Notes under the pieces: model-generated
Database searches by the model: none
Seen by the model: only the letters and a program-made list of their open reading frames with translations
What the model was told of the DNA's origin: nothing
Translations under genes and position numbers: made by a program
Shown: positions 50,735-58,622 of the stretch, piece after piece
Position numbering within the stretch: the stretch's first letter is position 1
Layout: every line of letters starts with the position of its first letter
Assembly: GCA_963824095.1 (NCBI GenBank)
Contig: CAWGNS010000014.1
Coordinates: forward strand, 868,001 to 932,000
DNA length: 64,000 nt
Reading direction: 5' to 3'
From: JBBDWJ01 sp963824095
GTDB taxonomy: Bacteria > Acidobacteriota > Terriglobia > Bryobacterales > UBA6623

Positions 50735-51563
50735 ACCGGTCTTTTCAGGAGCAACGCGTTTTGCTATCGGCTAGCCGAACTCAGAACGGGCGAAATTGGG
50801 GGGGAGCCATCCCGCGGGCCCCCGCCTTGCCGCCCGTCCGTTCGACCTCCGTCCGATGACCGGAAGGGTGCTAGTCCCTTCCACGCTTCCGCATTCGCCC
50901 GCCTTGCAAGCAGAACCCGCCTAGCCGGGTCGTTTCGTGCCTGCACCGCAGACATTCGCCACACCCGCTGAGTTTGCCGTTCTCCCCTGGATGGGGCGAA
51001 CGTCGACGTAGTGTGGGGTGTGTCTGCCTGCGCGGCATAGCTGCGGGGAAGAATCACCTGAGGAAGCGCTGCTTCCCCCGGCGGGGTTTGCGGCCGGCGC
51101 GGCAGGCTACGGAAGGATTGCTTTCCGGTCCGGCGGTTGTACCCTCCAGCATGGCCTCGGTGGCGTGGGCCCTACGTCGCGACGAATCGCGACGCGGCAA
51201 ACCTGGAGGTTCACGCCACCGCTGCCGGTCAGGCGACTGTGCCGGGCCTGTACACTGCGGCGGGTCTCGGCGCTAACCCGGGTCTTTGTCACTGCGCCCG
51301 AGTCTGGTCACAGTAGGTATGGCCCCCGTCACCATCCCTACGGATGAGCAACCCCACCTTCGCGAAGTCCTCGATCACCACTGCGAACAGACCGCCTGCG
51401 ATAGGACGGCGGCGATCAGGCGACGGCGGGAATCGCCGATCTTGAGCGTCCGCACGTCCCACCACTCGGGAAGGGAGACGCCGATCTCGGCAATCGCCCC
51501 AAGACCGGGCCGTCCACGGGTGCACTGGCCCTCACTTCCCACCTGAGACGGCGGCGGCAGTTG
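50735..51563. other. Gene-free region with repeat copies
   Basis: About 830 bases with no supported gene. It holds a hairpin GGAAGGG/CCCTTCC near 50861-50881, a GGGTG/CACCC-rich stretch, and the second exact copy of the 37-bp repeat at 51183-51219 together with its left flank. I found no tRNA, RNase P or SRP RNA signature. Confidence 0.5.
51183..51219 (+). repeat. 37-bp exact repeat, copy 2
   Basis: It is identical over 37 bases to 32616-32652. Both copies end in GGAGGTTCACGCCAC and are followed by unrelated sequence. Confidence 0.85.
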
Positions 51564-53204
51564 CTACTGTGCTTTTGGTTTGCGGCCAGGTCCATACAAT
51601 ACCTGGCCGGGACGAGCCGGCGTCATCTTGGCGTCGTCGAGCACCACCACTCCGTTGACCAGCACGTAGGAGACGCCCTCGGCGTATTGGTGGGGATTGC
51701 CGAACTCGGCGCGATCGATGATGCGGTCGGGATCGAAGATCGTCACGTCGGCCTTCATGCCGGGGCGAATCAGCCCGCGGTCGAACTGCCCGATGCGCTG
51801 CGCCGGCAGCGAGGTCATCTTGCGAACGGCGTCCTCCAGCCGCAGAACGCCTTTCTCGCGCACGTAACGGCCCAGCACCCGTGGGAAAGTCCCGTAGTAG
51901 CGCGGGTGGGGCACGCCTTCCCCAAAAACATGGATCCCGCCGTCGGAGGCGATCATCGTGCCCGGGTATTGCATCACGCGCACGACGTCTTGCTCGTCCA
52001 TGGCGTGGTAGACGGCCTGGCAGCCGCCGGCCTGCTGGATCTCAATGACGGTCTCGGCGGCGTTTTCGAAATTGACCTCACGACCGCGCGCGCGGGTGAC
52101 ATCGGCCAGCGTTTTGCCGTCGAGGGTGGCGTCCCAATCGCAGTGCGAGAACTGGATGTTGGCCGGATCGCCGCCGCCACGGTCGACTTCGATGCGTCGC
52201 GCGACGTCGGCCTTGATGCGCGCGCGGGTCGGCGGGTCCTGAAAGCGCTCGAGCATCTTCTCACGTCCGCCGGCCTGCGACCAGGGCGGAAACAGCGCGC
52301 CGGTGCCGGTGTGCGACGCCGTGTAGGGATATTGATCGACCGAGACGTCGACGCCGCGGCGGCGGGCCTCTTCGACAAGCTTCAGAGACTCGGCCGTCTG
52401 GCCCCAATTGGCCTTGCCCATGGCCTTGTGGTGGGTGAGCTGGGTCGGCAAGCCGCCCTCTTCGCCGATACGGATCGTTTCGCGAGCGCTATCGAGCAGA
52501 CCCGCCGCCTCGTCGCGCATGTGTGAGATGTGCATACCGCCATATTGGCCGGCCACACGGGCCAGCTCGACAACTTCCTCGGTCGGCGCGAACGCGCCTG
52601 GTATATAGAACAAGCCGGTGCTCAGCCCCATCGCACCCTGCTCCATACCCTGGCGCACCAGACGGCGCATCTGATCGAGTTCCTCCGGGGTGGCCTTGCG
52701 ATCGGCGGCACCGAGAATCTCGCGGCGCACACTACCGTGACCGAGAAAGGCGCCGACGTTGACGGCGATGTGCGTCGCCTCGATCTTCTCGAAGAACGGG
52801 GCGAGCGGAATCGGCGAGCTGCCGTCGTTGCCTTCGATGATGCTGGTGACACCCTGGCGGATGAAGTTCTCGCCGCCGGGCACCTCGAACATCGCTTCGC
52901 GGCTGTGGTTGTGCACGTCGATGAAACCGGGCGCGACGATTTGCTGGCGGGCGTCGATCGTGCGGCGCGCCGAAGCGCCGGGCAAGTGGCCGAGCGCCAC
53001 GATGCGATCGCCGCGGATGCCCACATCGCCGCGGAACCAGGGATTACCGGCGCCGTCGAGGATCCGGCCGTTGCGGATGAGGATGTCGAAGGCCTGGACG
53101 GTCTGCGGCGTGGCCGGATGCGCGGCAAGCAGAAGTAGAGCGAGCGCGAAGGCCAGCACGGACGGGATGTTTCGCGAACCTGGCTGCGGAGAATAGGGAA
53201 TCAT
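51564..53204 (-). CDS. Exported amidohydrolase of the N-acyl-D-amino-acid deacylase family
   Basis: Starting at the ATG at 53204, the product has 546 residues with a signal peptide (VLAFALALLLLAAHPATPQ). The amidohydrolase core carries the HxH metal pair in GFIDVHNHSREA, further His in GMHISHMRDEAAG and LPTQLTHHKAMGK, and the catalytic Asp in MIASDGGIHVFG. The C-terminal beta-sandwich ends LVNGVVVLDDAKMTPARPGQ. The family removes the acyl group from N-acyl-D-amino acids or acts on related dipeptides. The usual Cys metal ligand (GNCG) is replaced by Asp (IIEGNDGSSPIP), so substrate or metal content may differ. It is divergent from the peroxidase gene. Confidence 0.92.
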   Translation of the reverse strand: MIPYSPQPGSRNIPSVLAFALALLLLAAHPATPQTVQAFDILIRNGRILDGAGNPWFRGDVGIRGDRIVALGHLPGASARRTIDARQQIVAPGFIDVHNHSREAMFEVPGGENFIRQGVTSIIEGNDGSSPIPLAPFFEKIEATHIAVNVGAFLGHGSVRREILGAADRKATPEELDQMRRLVRQGMEQGAMGLSTGLFYIPGAFAPTEEVVELARVAGQYGGMHISHMRDEAAGLLDSARETIRIGEEGGLPTQLTHHKAMGKANWGQTAESLKLVEEARRRGVDVSVDQYPYTASHTGTGALFPPWSQAGGREKMLERFQDPPTRARIKADVARRIEVDRGGGDPANIQFSHCDWDATLDGKTLADVTRARGREVNFENAAETVIEIQQAGGCQAVYHAMDEQDVVRVMQYPGTMIASDGGIHVFGEGVPHPRYYGTFPRVLGRYVREKGVLRLEDAVRKMTSLPAQRIGQFDRGLIRPGMKADVTIFDPDRIIDRAEFGNPHQYAEGVSYVLVNGVVVLDDAKMTPARPGQVLYGPGRKPKAQ

Positions 53205-53311
53205 CGGGCTCTCCTGGTGGGGTCCAAGATATCGTAGACGGTGCGGCCCAAGGAAGGCAAAAGACCCGCGAAAGCAACTCCGCTCCGGACCGGCTTTTCC
53301 ATCCGGGCGCC

Positions 53312-53317
53312 TATAAT
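53312..53317 (+). promoter_or_regulatory. -10 box of the peroxidase gene
   Basis: A perfect TATAAT is followed about 10 bases later by GGAAGGAGAGG and a TTG start at 53339. No good -35 box is seen at the normal distance. Confidence 0.5.
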
Positions 53318-53338
53318 ACAGGTGGAAGGAGAGGGCTC

Positions 53339-54469
53339 TTGGGAAGACGAACAATCCAGTTGTTCTTTCTGACTTCCTTGGCCTGCGCGCTGGTGTGGGC
53401 CAACGATGTGCCGCGGCTGGAGCCGCTGACGGGGTTGCCCCCGCATCCAGCCGACAACCCCAGCAGTCCGGAAAAGATCAAGCTGGGCGAGATGCTGTTT
53501 TTCGAGACGATGCTCTCCAACCGCGGGCAGCGTAGTTGCTCGACCTGCCATAAGCCCGAGCTATTCTTTACCGACGGTTTCTCGCGCGCGTGGGGACTGC
53601 ACGAGACCGAACTGCCGCGGAAGACGCCCAACCTGCTCAACGTCGGCTGGCAGCACAGCATGTTTTTCGACGGCCGCGCCAAGACACTCGAGGAGCAGGT
53701 CAGCAAGCCGCTCGAAAATCGCGAGGAGATGGATCTCGCTCCCGAAGAAGCAGCGCAACGGCTGGCGGCCGACCCGCTCTACCGGGCAGCATTCGCGAAA
53801 GTCTTCCCGGGCGAGCCGATCCGCTTTGCGCTGGTGGCAAAGGCGATCGCGACCTTCGAGCGCACGCTGGTGTCTTATGACAGCGACGTCGACCGCTACC
53901 TCGCCGGAGATCAGAATGCCTTGAGCAGCCAAGCCCGCAACGGGTTGAGTTTGTTCAGCGGCAAGGCGGGCTGCATCCGCTGCCACAATGGACCGATGCT
54001 CACCGACCATCAGTTTCACTACACCGGCGTTCCCGAGCGCGACGGCGACAAGCCGGCCGGCACCAAGTACAAGACGCAGAGCCTGCGCGATGTGGCGCGG
54101 CGCTTTTCATTCATGCACAACGGCGTGTATCTGCGGCTCGATCACGTCATCGACCACTACAATCGCGGCGGTTCGGCACCCAGCGGCGTCGAGCCCGAGA
54201 TCCAGCCGCTGTCGCTCACCGCCGGCGAGAAGGCGGATCTGCTGGCATTCCTACGCTCGCTCAATGGGCGGGTGGATGAGACGCTCGGGCAAAGCGGGGA
54301 GGTTTCGGATCTGTTCAACGTGCCGCGGCCGGTCGATCATGACGATCGCTCTTCGCAGACCGGGCCGGTACAGAATCCGGCGTATGAGCGCCGGCCGGCG
54401 AGAGTGGCTCCCGCCGCCGTGGCGGGCGAGCCGGTGCAGGATCCGGCGTACCAACCGCGGCGACCTTAA
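53339..54469 (+). CDS. Di-heme cytochrome c peroxidase family protein
   Basis: This 376-residue exported protein has a signal peptide (LFFLTSLACALVWAN). Two c-type heme sites are present, C67-x2-C70-H71 (RSCSTCHKPELF) and C212-x2-C215-H216 (GCIRCHNGP), as in CcpA/MauG. Such enzymes reduce hydrogen peroxide or oxidise a partner in the periplasm. The start is TTG, supported by a very strong ribosome site (GGAAGGAGAGG) and the TATAAT box upstream. The C-terminal 60 residues are not part of the family and contain VQNPAYERRPA and later VQDPAYQPRRP, a short duplicated motif. Confidence 0.93.
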   Translation: MGRRTIQLFFLTSLACALVWANDVPRLEPLTGLPPHPADNPSSPEKIKLGEMLFFETMLSNRGQRSCSTCHKPELFFTDGFSRAWGLHETELPRKTPNLLNVGWQHSMFFDGRAKTLEEQVSKPLENREEMDLAPEEAAQRLAADPLYRAAFAKVFPGEPIRFALVAKAIATFERTLVSYDSDVDRYLAGDQNALSSQARNGLSLFSGKAGCIRCHNGPMLTDHQFHYTGVPERDGDKPAGTKYKTQSLRDVARRFSFMHNGVYLRLDHVIDHYNRGGSAPSGVEPEIQPLSLTAGEKADLLAFLRSLNGRVDETLGQSGEVSDLFNVPRPVDHDDRSSQTGPVQNPAYERRPARVAPAAVAGEPVQDPAYQPRRP

Positions 54470-54825
54470 CGGCGGGTTGGGGCGATGGCGCGCGTGCGTT
54501 CGGAGTGAGGGAAGGAAGACGGCGCCGGGTTGGGGGCGTGGGGACGGATTGAGAGGGTTGCGGCTACCGCTTACTTACGCGCGCGGCTCGGATCGGCGAT
54601 TGCCGGCGGCTCAACGGTGGTGGGGTGACGAAGTGGGGGCGAGTCTGGCGCGGTGGGGCGCTTTGAACTGGGGCTGCGCTTCGCGACAATGAGGGTAGCG
54701 TGCTTTTCGCTTGTGAGAACAGCGGGGTTGCCCGTTCCACCGCGCGGGCTTGTTTTGCTTGAGAACAGGCTGCTTCGCTTGTTCCGTTCGATTGCACAGG
54801 CCGGAGGCCTGCGCCACTGGGAGCT
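54470..54825. other. Intergenic region with palindrome
   Basis: About 356 bases with no gene. It holds a GGCAGGCC-type palindrome at 54794-54816, ending only nine bases before the next start, and a near-repeat CTTGTGAGAACAG / CTTGAGAACAG. Confidence 0.5.
54794..54816. repeat. GGCAGGCC-type palindrome
   Basis: CACAGGCC-GGA-GGCCTGCGCCAC, with the flank CTGGGAG that directly leads to the start codon at 54826. It may occupy the leader of that message. Confidence 0.65.
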
Positions 54826-55920
54826 ATGACGAATCGTATTGTTTGGGGCAATCTGTTTCACCGCAAGACGCGGACGCTGATGACGATTTTGGCGATCGCG
54901 GTCGAGGTGGCCATGATCCTGATGATTCTCGGCCTCTCGGACGGGCTGCTCGATGAATCGGCACAGCGCAAGCGCGGCATCGGGGCCGACATCATCATCC
55001 GGCCCTCGGCGAGCGCCTCAACGATTACGACGGGCTCGAACGGGCTGCCCGAGCCGCTGATCAAGGAGCTCGATGCGATGCCCGAAGTGGCCGCCGCGGC
55101 CGGAACCACGATCATTCTGCCCACCAATCTCCAGACGATCACCGGCGTCGACTGGGACGAGCTCGACCGCATGGCCGGCGGCGTTCGCTTCATCCGCGGG
55201 GGGAGATTTGAAGGGCCCGACGACGTGATTATCGACGAGCTCTACGCGCGGCAGAAGAAGGCGAAGCTCGGCGAGACGATGCGCCTGCTCAACCACGATT
55301 TCCGGCTGGTGGGTGTGGTTGAGACCGGCAAAATGAGCCGCATCTTCATCCCGCTGGCGACGATGCAGAAGCTGATGGGCTGGCAAGGCGAGGTGAGCCA
55401 GATCTATATCCGCCTCAAAGACCCCGCGCAAACCGAGGCGATGATCGCGCGGCTGAAGGAGAAACTGCCCGATTACCCGATCCGGTCGATGGAGGAGTTC
55501 GTGACGCTGTTTACGACGCAGACGCGCGGCATGGCGGCCAGCTTCATCGACTCGATTATGGGGATTGCTCTGGTGGTGGGATTCTTGGTGGTGTTGCTGT
55601 CGATGTACACGGCAGTGCTCGACCGCACGCGGGATATCGGGATCCTGAAATCGCTGGGGGCATCGTCGGCCTATATCGTCAATATTTTCCTGCGGGAAAC
55701 GATCATGATGACGGTGGCCGGCATCGGCGTTGGCATGCTGATCAGTTGGGCGGCGCAGATGTTTGTACAGCGGATGTTTCCGCTGGTCACGATGATGATG
55801 CTCGAGAATCACGTGGTTTGGGCGGTGGCGATCGCGGTTTTTGCTTCGCTCGGCGGCGCGCTCTATCCGGCGATCCTGGCGGCCCGGAAAGATCCGATTT
55901 CGGCTTTGAGCTATGACTGA
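54826..55920 (+). CDS. ABC transporter permease of the FtsX/MacB type
   Basis: The product has 364 residues. One N-terminal helix (TLMTILAIAVEVAMILMILG) is followed by a periplasmic MacB-PCD domain (about 45-235) and three C-terminal helices forming the FtsX core (GIALVVGFLVVLLSMYTAVL, DIGILKSLGASSAYIVNIFL, ALYPAILAARKDPISALSYD). Type VII exporters of this kind pair with a LolD/MacB-type ATPase. None is adjacent, so the partner is encoded elsewhere. A small membrane-protein gene follows 60 bases later. Confidence 0.92.
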   Translation: MTNRIVWGNLFHRKTRTLMTILAIAVEVAMILMILGLSDGLLDESAQRKRGIGADIIIRPSASASTITTGSNGLPEPLIKELDAMPEVAAAAGTTIILPTNLQTITGVDWDELDRMAGGVRFIRGGRFEGPDDVIIDELYARQKKAKLGETMRLLNHDFRLVGVVETGKMSRIFIPLATMQKLMGWQGEVSQIYIRLKDPAQTEAMIARLKEKLPDYPIRSMEEFVTLFTTQTRGMAASFIDSIMGIALVVGFLVVLLSMYTAVLDRTRDIGILKSLGASSAYIVNIFLRETIMMTVAGIGVGMLISWAAQMFVQRMFPLVTMMMLENHVVWAVAIAVFASLGGALYPAILAARKDPISALSYD

Positions 55921-55980
55921 TGTTCAACGGATTTTCTATGGACTGCCTGAAACATATCAGGCCAGAATAGAGTTGCTGGG

Positions 55981-56265
55981 TTGTACAAAATCCTTTTTTG
56001 GGGGACGGCTTTCTTGAAACCTCCCGACCGTTTGTTGCAGGACCTGGGCGTCCTCGGGTTCCTGCTTAAGTTTTGGTTTGCGCTGGCCTTTGTCGTAGCC
56101 GTAGGTTCCAGCGCCTGGGAATCGGTTTGGTTTGGCGTGGCCTTTTCCGGTTACGTTCTGTTTATCTTCGCCTTCATCGTGATTGGCGCCAAGCTGCTGG
56201 TGTCGCTGTTCCGGATGCCCTGGAAAGTTTCGCGGAGCTTTGGTTCGACACGGCGGTCCGTTTGA
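55981..56265 (+). CDS. Small two-helix membrane protein
   Basis: The 94-residue product has two hydrophobic segments (VLGFLLKFWFALAFVVAVGS and FSGYVLFIFAFIVIGAKLLV). It starts at TTG with only a weak ribosome site. The lower GC content and membrane-protein composition argue that it is real. No family was recognised. It may go with the permease upstream. Confidence 0.5.
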   Translation: MYKILFWGTAFLKPPDRLLQDLGVLGFLLKFWFALAFVVAVGSSAWESVWFGVAFSGYVLFIFAFIVIGAKLLVSLFRMPWKVSRSFGSTRRSV

Positions 56266-56322
56266 GGCGGCTCCCGCTCGAATTCCCCAGCGCCGTTTCG
56301 GCGTTGTGTGCGCCGGCTTCGG

Positions 56323-57534
56323 CTAGACGGGCTTCAGCTTCATGATCCTGGCGGCGTTGTTGTGATAGACCTTTTTTAGGATCTCATCCGGCAGGCCGAT
56401 TCCGTAGATCTGCCAGCGGCCTTGCGGCGGCGTCGGCGACGGCGCGTAGTCGAAATACTCGTCGAGCGTTTCGAGAAAACGGAAATAGCACTGGAACATG
56501 GCCGGCACGAGGTCCTGCTGCGGCACCGAGCTGCCGTGCGGCGAAGCGTCGGTGCCGTACATGATGCGGTCCTGGTAGTCCTCAAAGAACTTGCGGGCCC
56601 GCCGCGGCTGGCGGCCCAACTCTCCCAGACGCGCTCCGATCTCTACGTTCATGTTGGGGTACTTATCAAGCCAGGAAGAAACCTCGTCGAGATCTTCCGG
56701 GTGATTGGCAACGTGCAGGCAGACGAACGTCGTACCAGGGTGCTTGGCCACGACGCGGTTGCGGGCGGCGAGCAGCTCGGCCTTCGACGGATAGTCCTTG
56801 CCATAGAACGACCAGTTGGGATGGTTGCCCAATTCCTCCCAGCGTTCGTTGAAGCGGTCGATCGGCGTAAAGAACGCGTCGGGGTCGCCGGTGTGAATCG
56901 AAACCGGCATGCCGAGTTTGCCGGCGGCCTCCCACATCGGGTCGAAACGCGGGTCGTCGATTTTGACCAGCGGACCTTCCTTGCCGTTCTCTCTCAGATA
57001 TAAGCCGAGGGTCTTGGTGAGCTTCAAGCCTTTCGCGCCGAGCTCATGCGCGCGGGCCAGCTCGTCGGCCTGCCACGCGGGGTAATCGGGATCGCGCACC
57101 TTGTCGTAGGACGGCTCGGTGCAAATCAGATAGCGCCCCGGGAACGCGGCCTGCATCTTTTCGATGTTGCGCTGCAGGGTCTCGCCCGTGCCGCCGGTCA
57201 GGTTGACCATGGTCTGCATGTTGATCTCGTCCATCCATTCGACGATCTTGGCGAGGCGCTGTTCGGGCGTGCCTTGCAGCGGATCGTTGGCCGCGGGCGT
57301 GTGGCGAAACAGGCCCGAGACGTGCGTATGCATGTCGATGACGGGAAAGCGGGCCTTGGCGACCGGGTTTTGCGGCACCACCAGCATGCTTTTGGGCTGG
57401 AACTCGCCGAGAGTCATTTGGGCGGCCGGCGCTTCGGATTCTGTCGGCGGCGCGGTTGGGGCGTTGGAGCACGCGCCGGTGAGAGCGGCGGCCCCCAGGG
57501 TGGAAGTGAGGAAGGTTCTTCTCGAGGCGGACAT
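56323..57534 (-). CDS. Exported amidohydrolase (amidohydrolase_2 type)
   Basis: This 403-residue protein begins with a twin-arginine signal that also has a lipobox (SRRTFLTSTLGAAALTGACS), so it is probably a Tat-exported lipoprotein. The TIM-barrel metal site shows the HxH in VIDMHTHVSG, His in VSIHTGDPD, His in TFVCLHVANHPEDL and the catalytic Asp in IMYGTDASPHGS. Relatives include 2-pyrone-4,6-dicarboxylate hydrolases and decarboxylases such as ACMSD. The substrate is unknown. It ends 57 bases from the convergent small membrane protein gene. Confidence 0.9.
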   Translation of the reverse strand: MSASRRTFLTSTLGAAALTGACSNAPTAPPTESEAPAAQMTLGEFQPKSMLVVPQNPVAKARFPVIDMHTHVSGLFRHTPAANDPLQGTPEQRLAKIVEWMDEINMQTMVNLTGGTGETLQRNIEKMQAAFPGRYLICTEPSYDKVRDPDYPAWQADELARAHELGAKGLKLTKTLGLYLRENGKEGPLVKIDDPRFDPMWEAAGKLGMPVSIHTGDPDAFFTPIDRFNERWEELGNHPNWSFYGKDYPSKAELLAARNRVVAKHPGTTFVCLHVANHPEDLDEVSSWLDKYPNMNVEIGARLGELGRQPRRARKFFEDYQDRIMYGTDASPHGSSVPQQDLVPAMFQCYFRFLETLDEYFDYAPSPTPPQGRWQIYGIGLPDEILKKVYHNNAARIMKLKPV

Positions 57535-57599
57535 GGGGCCAATTATAACCAGTTGAGTTGGCGACCGGTAGCCCTGGCGTGTAACGTGCGGGACCAGGT

Positions 57600-57750
57600 G
57601 TAGAGACAGGCGCTCTCGCCTGTCGTCGTCGCCAGGCGGCCGCGGAGCCGGTCTGCGTCAAGTGGGGGCCGGGTTTTTCCCGAGGCAATACCTAGAGTCA
57701 CGAGGGTCTCCGCTTCGCGTCGGCTGACAGGCGCGAGCGCCTGTCTCTAC
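57600..57750 (+). repeat. Composite palindromic element, copy 3
   Basis: The left end TAGAGACAGGCGCTCTCGCC (57601 on) and right end 57726-57750 (GACAGGCGCGAGCGCCTGTC...) are inverted. Inside, CAGGCGGCC, CGGTCTG and GGGTCTCCGCTTCG parallel copy 2 at 35704-35862. It sits between the FGase-like stop and the amidohydrolase start. A degraded GGCAGGCC palindrome follows at about 57772. Confidence 0.75.
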
Positions 57751-57794
57751 CTCCGGAAGTGCCACGGCAAAGGCCCGCGGCCTGCGCCACGGAC

Positions 57795-58622
57795 TCACGC
57801 GGTCAGCGATTGCAGGGCCTTGGCGATGCGGCCGGCTATCTTGCGCATTTCGGTTTTCGATTCGACAAGATTTTGATTCACTTCGATTTCCAGGCCGGCG
57901 TAGCGGGGTTGCGGAAACAGGGTTCGCAGGTGGGTGGTGTGGCCGTCGCTGGTTCCGCGGTAGGGATAGTTGCGGCGAACGTGGTAGCCGTCGCTGCTGA
58001 GGCGGCAGGAAAGTTGATCGGCGAGGAGGCATTCGAGCGGCCGTTGCGGGTCGTAGAGCAGCCCGATGTCGGCACGGCGCACTGCGCCGTTGACGCTGGG
58101 CGTGAACGAATGCATGCTCAGGTGGATGCAGCGCCCGGATCTCTCGATCGCGCGGCGAACATCCCCTAGAACGACTTCACGATAGGGGGCGTAGTAGAGC
58201 CGGATGCGGCGCTCCTTTTCCTCGCGCGTGAGGTCGCAATTGCCCGGAACGGCGATCGAGAAGCTGCGGGACGCCATCAGCTTCGGGTGATGGAGGCTGC
58301 GGTTGAGATCGACGAGCAGCCGCGCGTGGCGGCCTTCGTGGCAGGGGCAGCCCAGGGCCTTGGCGCAGGCGCGGGCGATGATTGCCGAGCCTGGATCCCA
58401 GGCGATGTGCGAATCGAGTTGGCGGCGGGTCAGCCCCAGGTTTTTGTACGAGCCGGGGATGTGGTTGGAGGCGTGCTCGGCCGAGATAACGAACTGGCGC
58501 GCCAGCAAGGCGTGCGGAGGACTCGGCCGCGGCGCAATAGGCTGCGGCGGAATTGGTTGCGGCGCAAGGCGGAGGTGCGCCGGCTTGCCTACATATTCCA
58601 GGGCCGGTTTTTTTCGAGGCAT
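57795..58622 (-). CDS. N-formylglutamate amidohydrolase-like protein
   Basis: This 275-residue protein has a Pro-rich N-terminus (PQPIPPQPIAPRPSPP). The FGase-type fold is recognisable from VISAEHASNHIPGSYKNLGL, the DSHIAWDPGSAIIARAC block (conserved Asp-His), LLVDLNRSLHHPKL, HLSMHSFTPSVNG and GLEIEVNQNLV. True FGases cut formate from N-formylglutamate in the histidine pathway, but no hut genes are here. It is the last gene of the ATP-grasp unit and its start overlaps the GCS2 frame by 34 bases, so it probably acts on the amide or peptide bond made by the ligases, for example to trim or recycle the product. Confidence 0.9.
   Translation of the reverse strand: MPRKKPALEYVGKPAHLRLAPQPIPPQPIAPRPSPPHALLARQFVISAEHASNHIPGSYKNLGLTRRQLDSHIAWDPGSAIIARACAKALGCPCHEGRHARLLVDLNRSLHHPKLMASRSFSIAVPGNCDLTREEKERRIRLYYAPYREVVLGDVRRAIERSGRCIHLSMHSFTPSVNGAVRRADIGLLYDPQRPLECLLADQLSCRLSSDGYHVRRNYPYRGTSDGHTTHLRTLFPQPRYAGLEIEVNQNLVESKTEMRKIAGRIAKALQSLTA

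Noticed and set aside
50764..51057. 97-codon minus-strand frame in the gene-free region
   Set aside because: It has no ribosome site, no hydrophobic or domain pattern, and lies in repeat-rich sequence.
50735..51182. RNase P, SRP or tRNA gene
   Set aside because: I searched by eye for GAGGAAAGTCC, GGAAGGAAGCAGCC and the T-loop GGTTCGANTC and saw none. The GGAAGCGCTGCTTCC hairpin alone is not enough.
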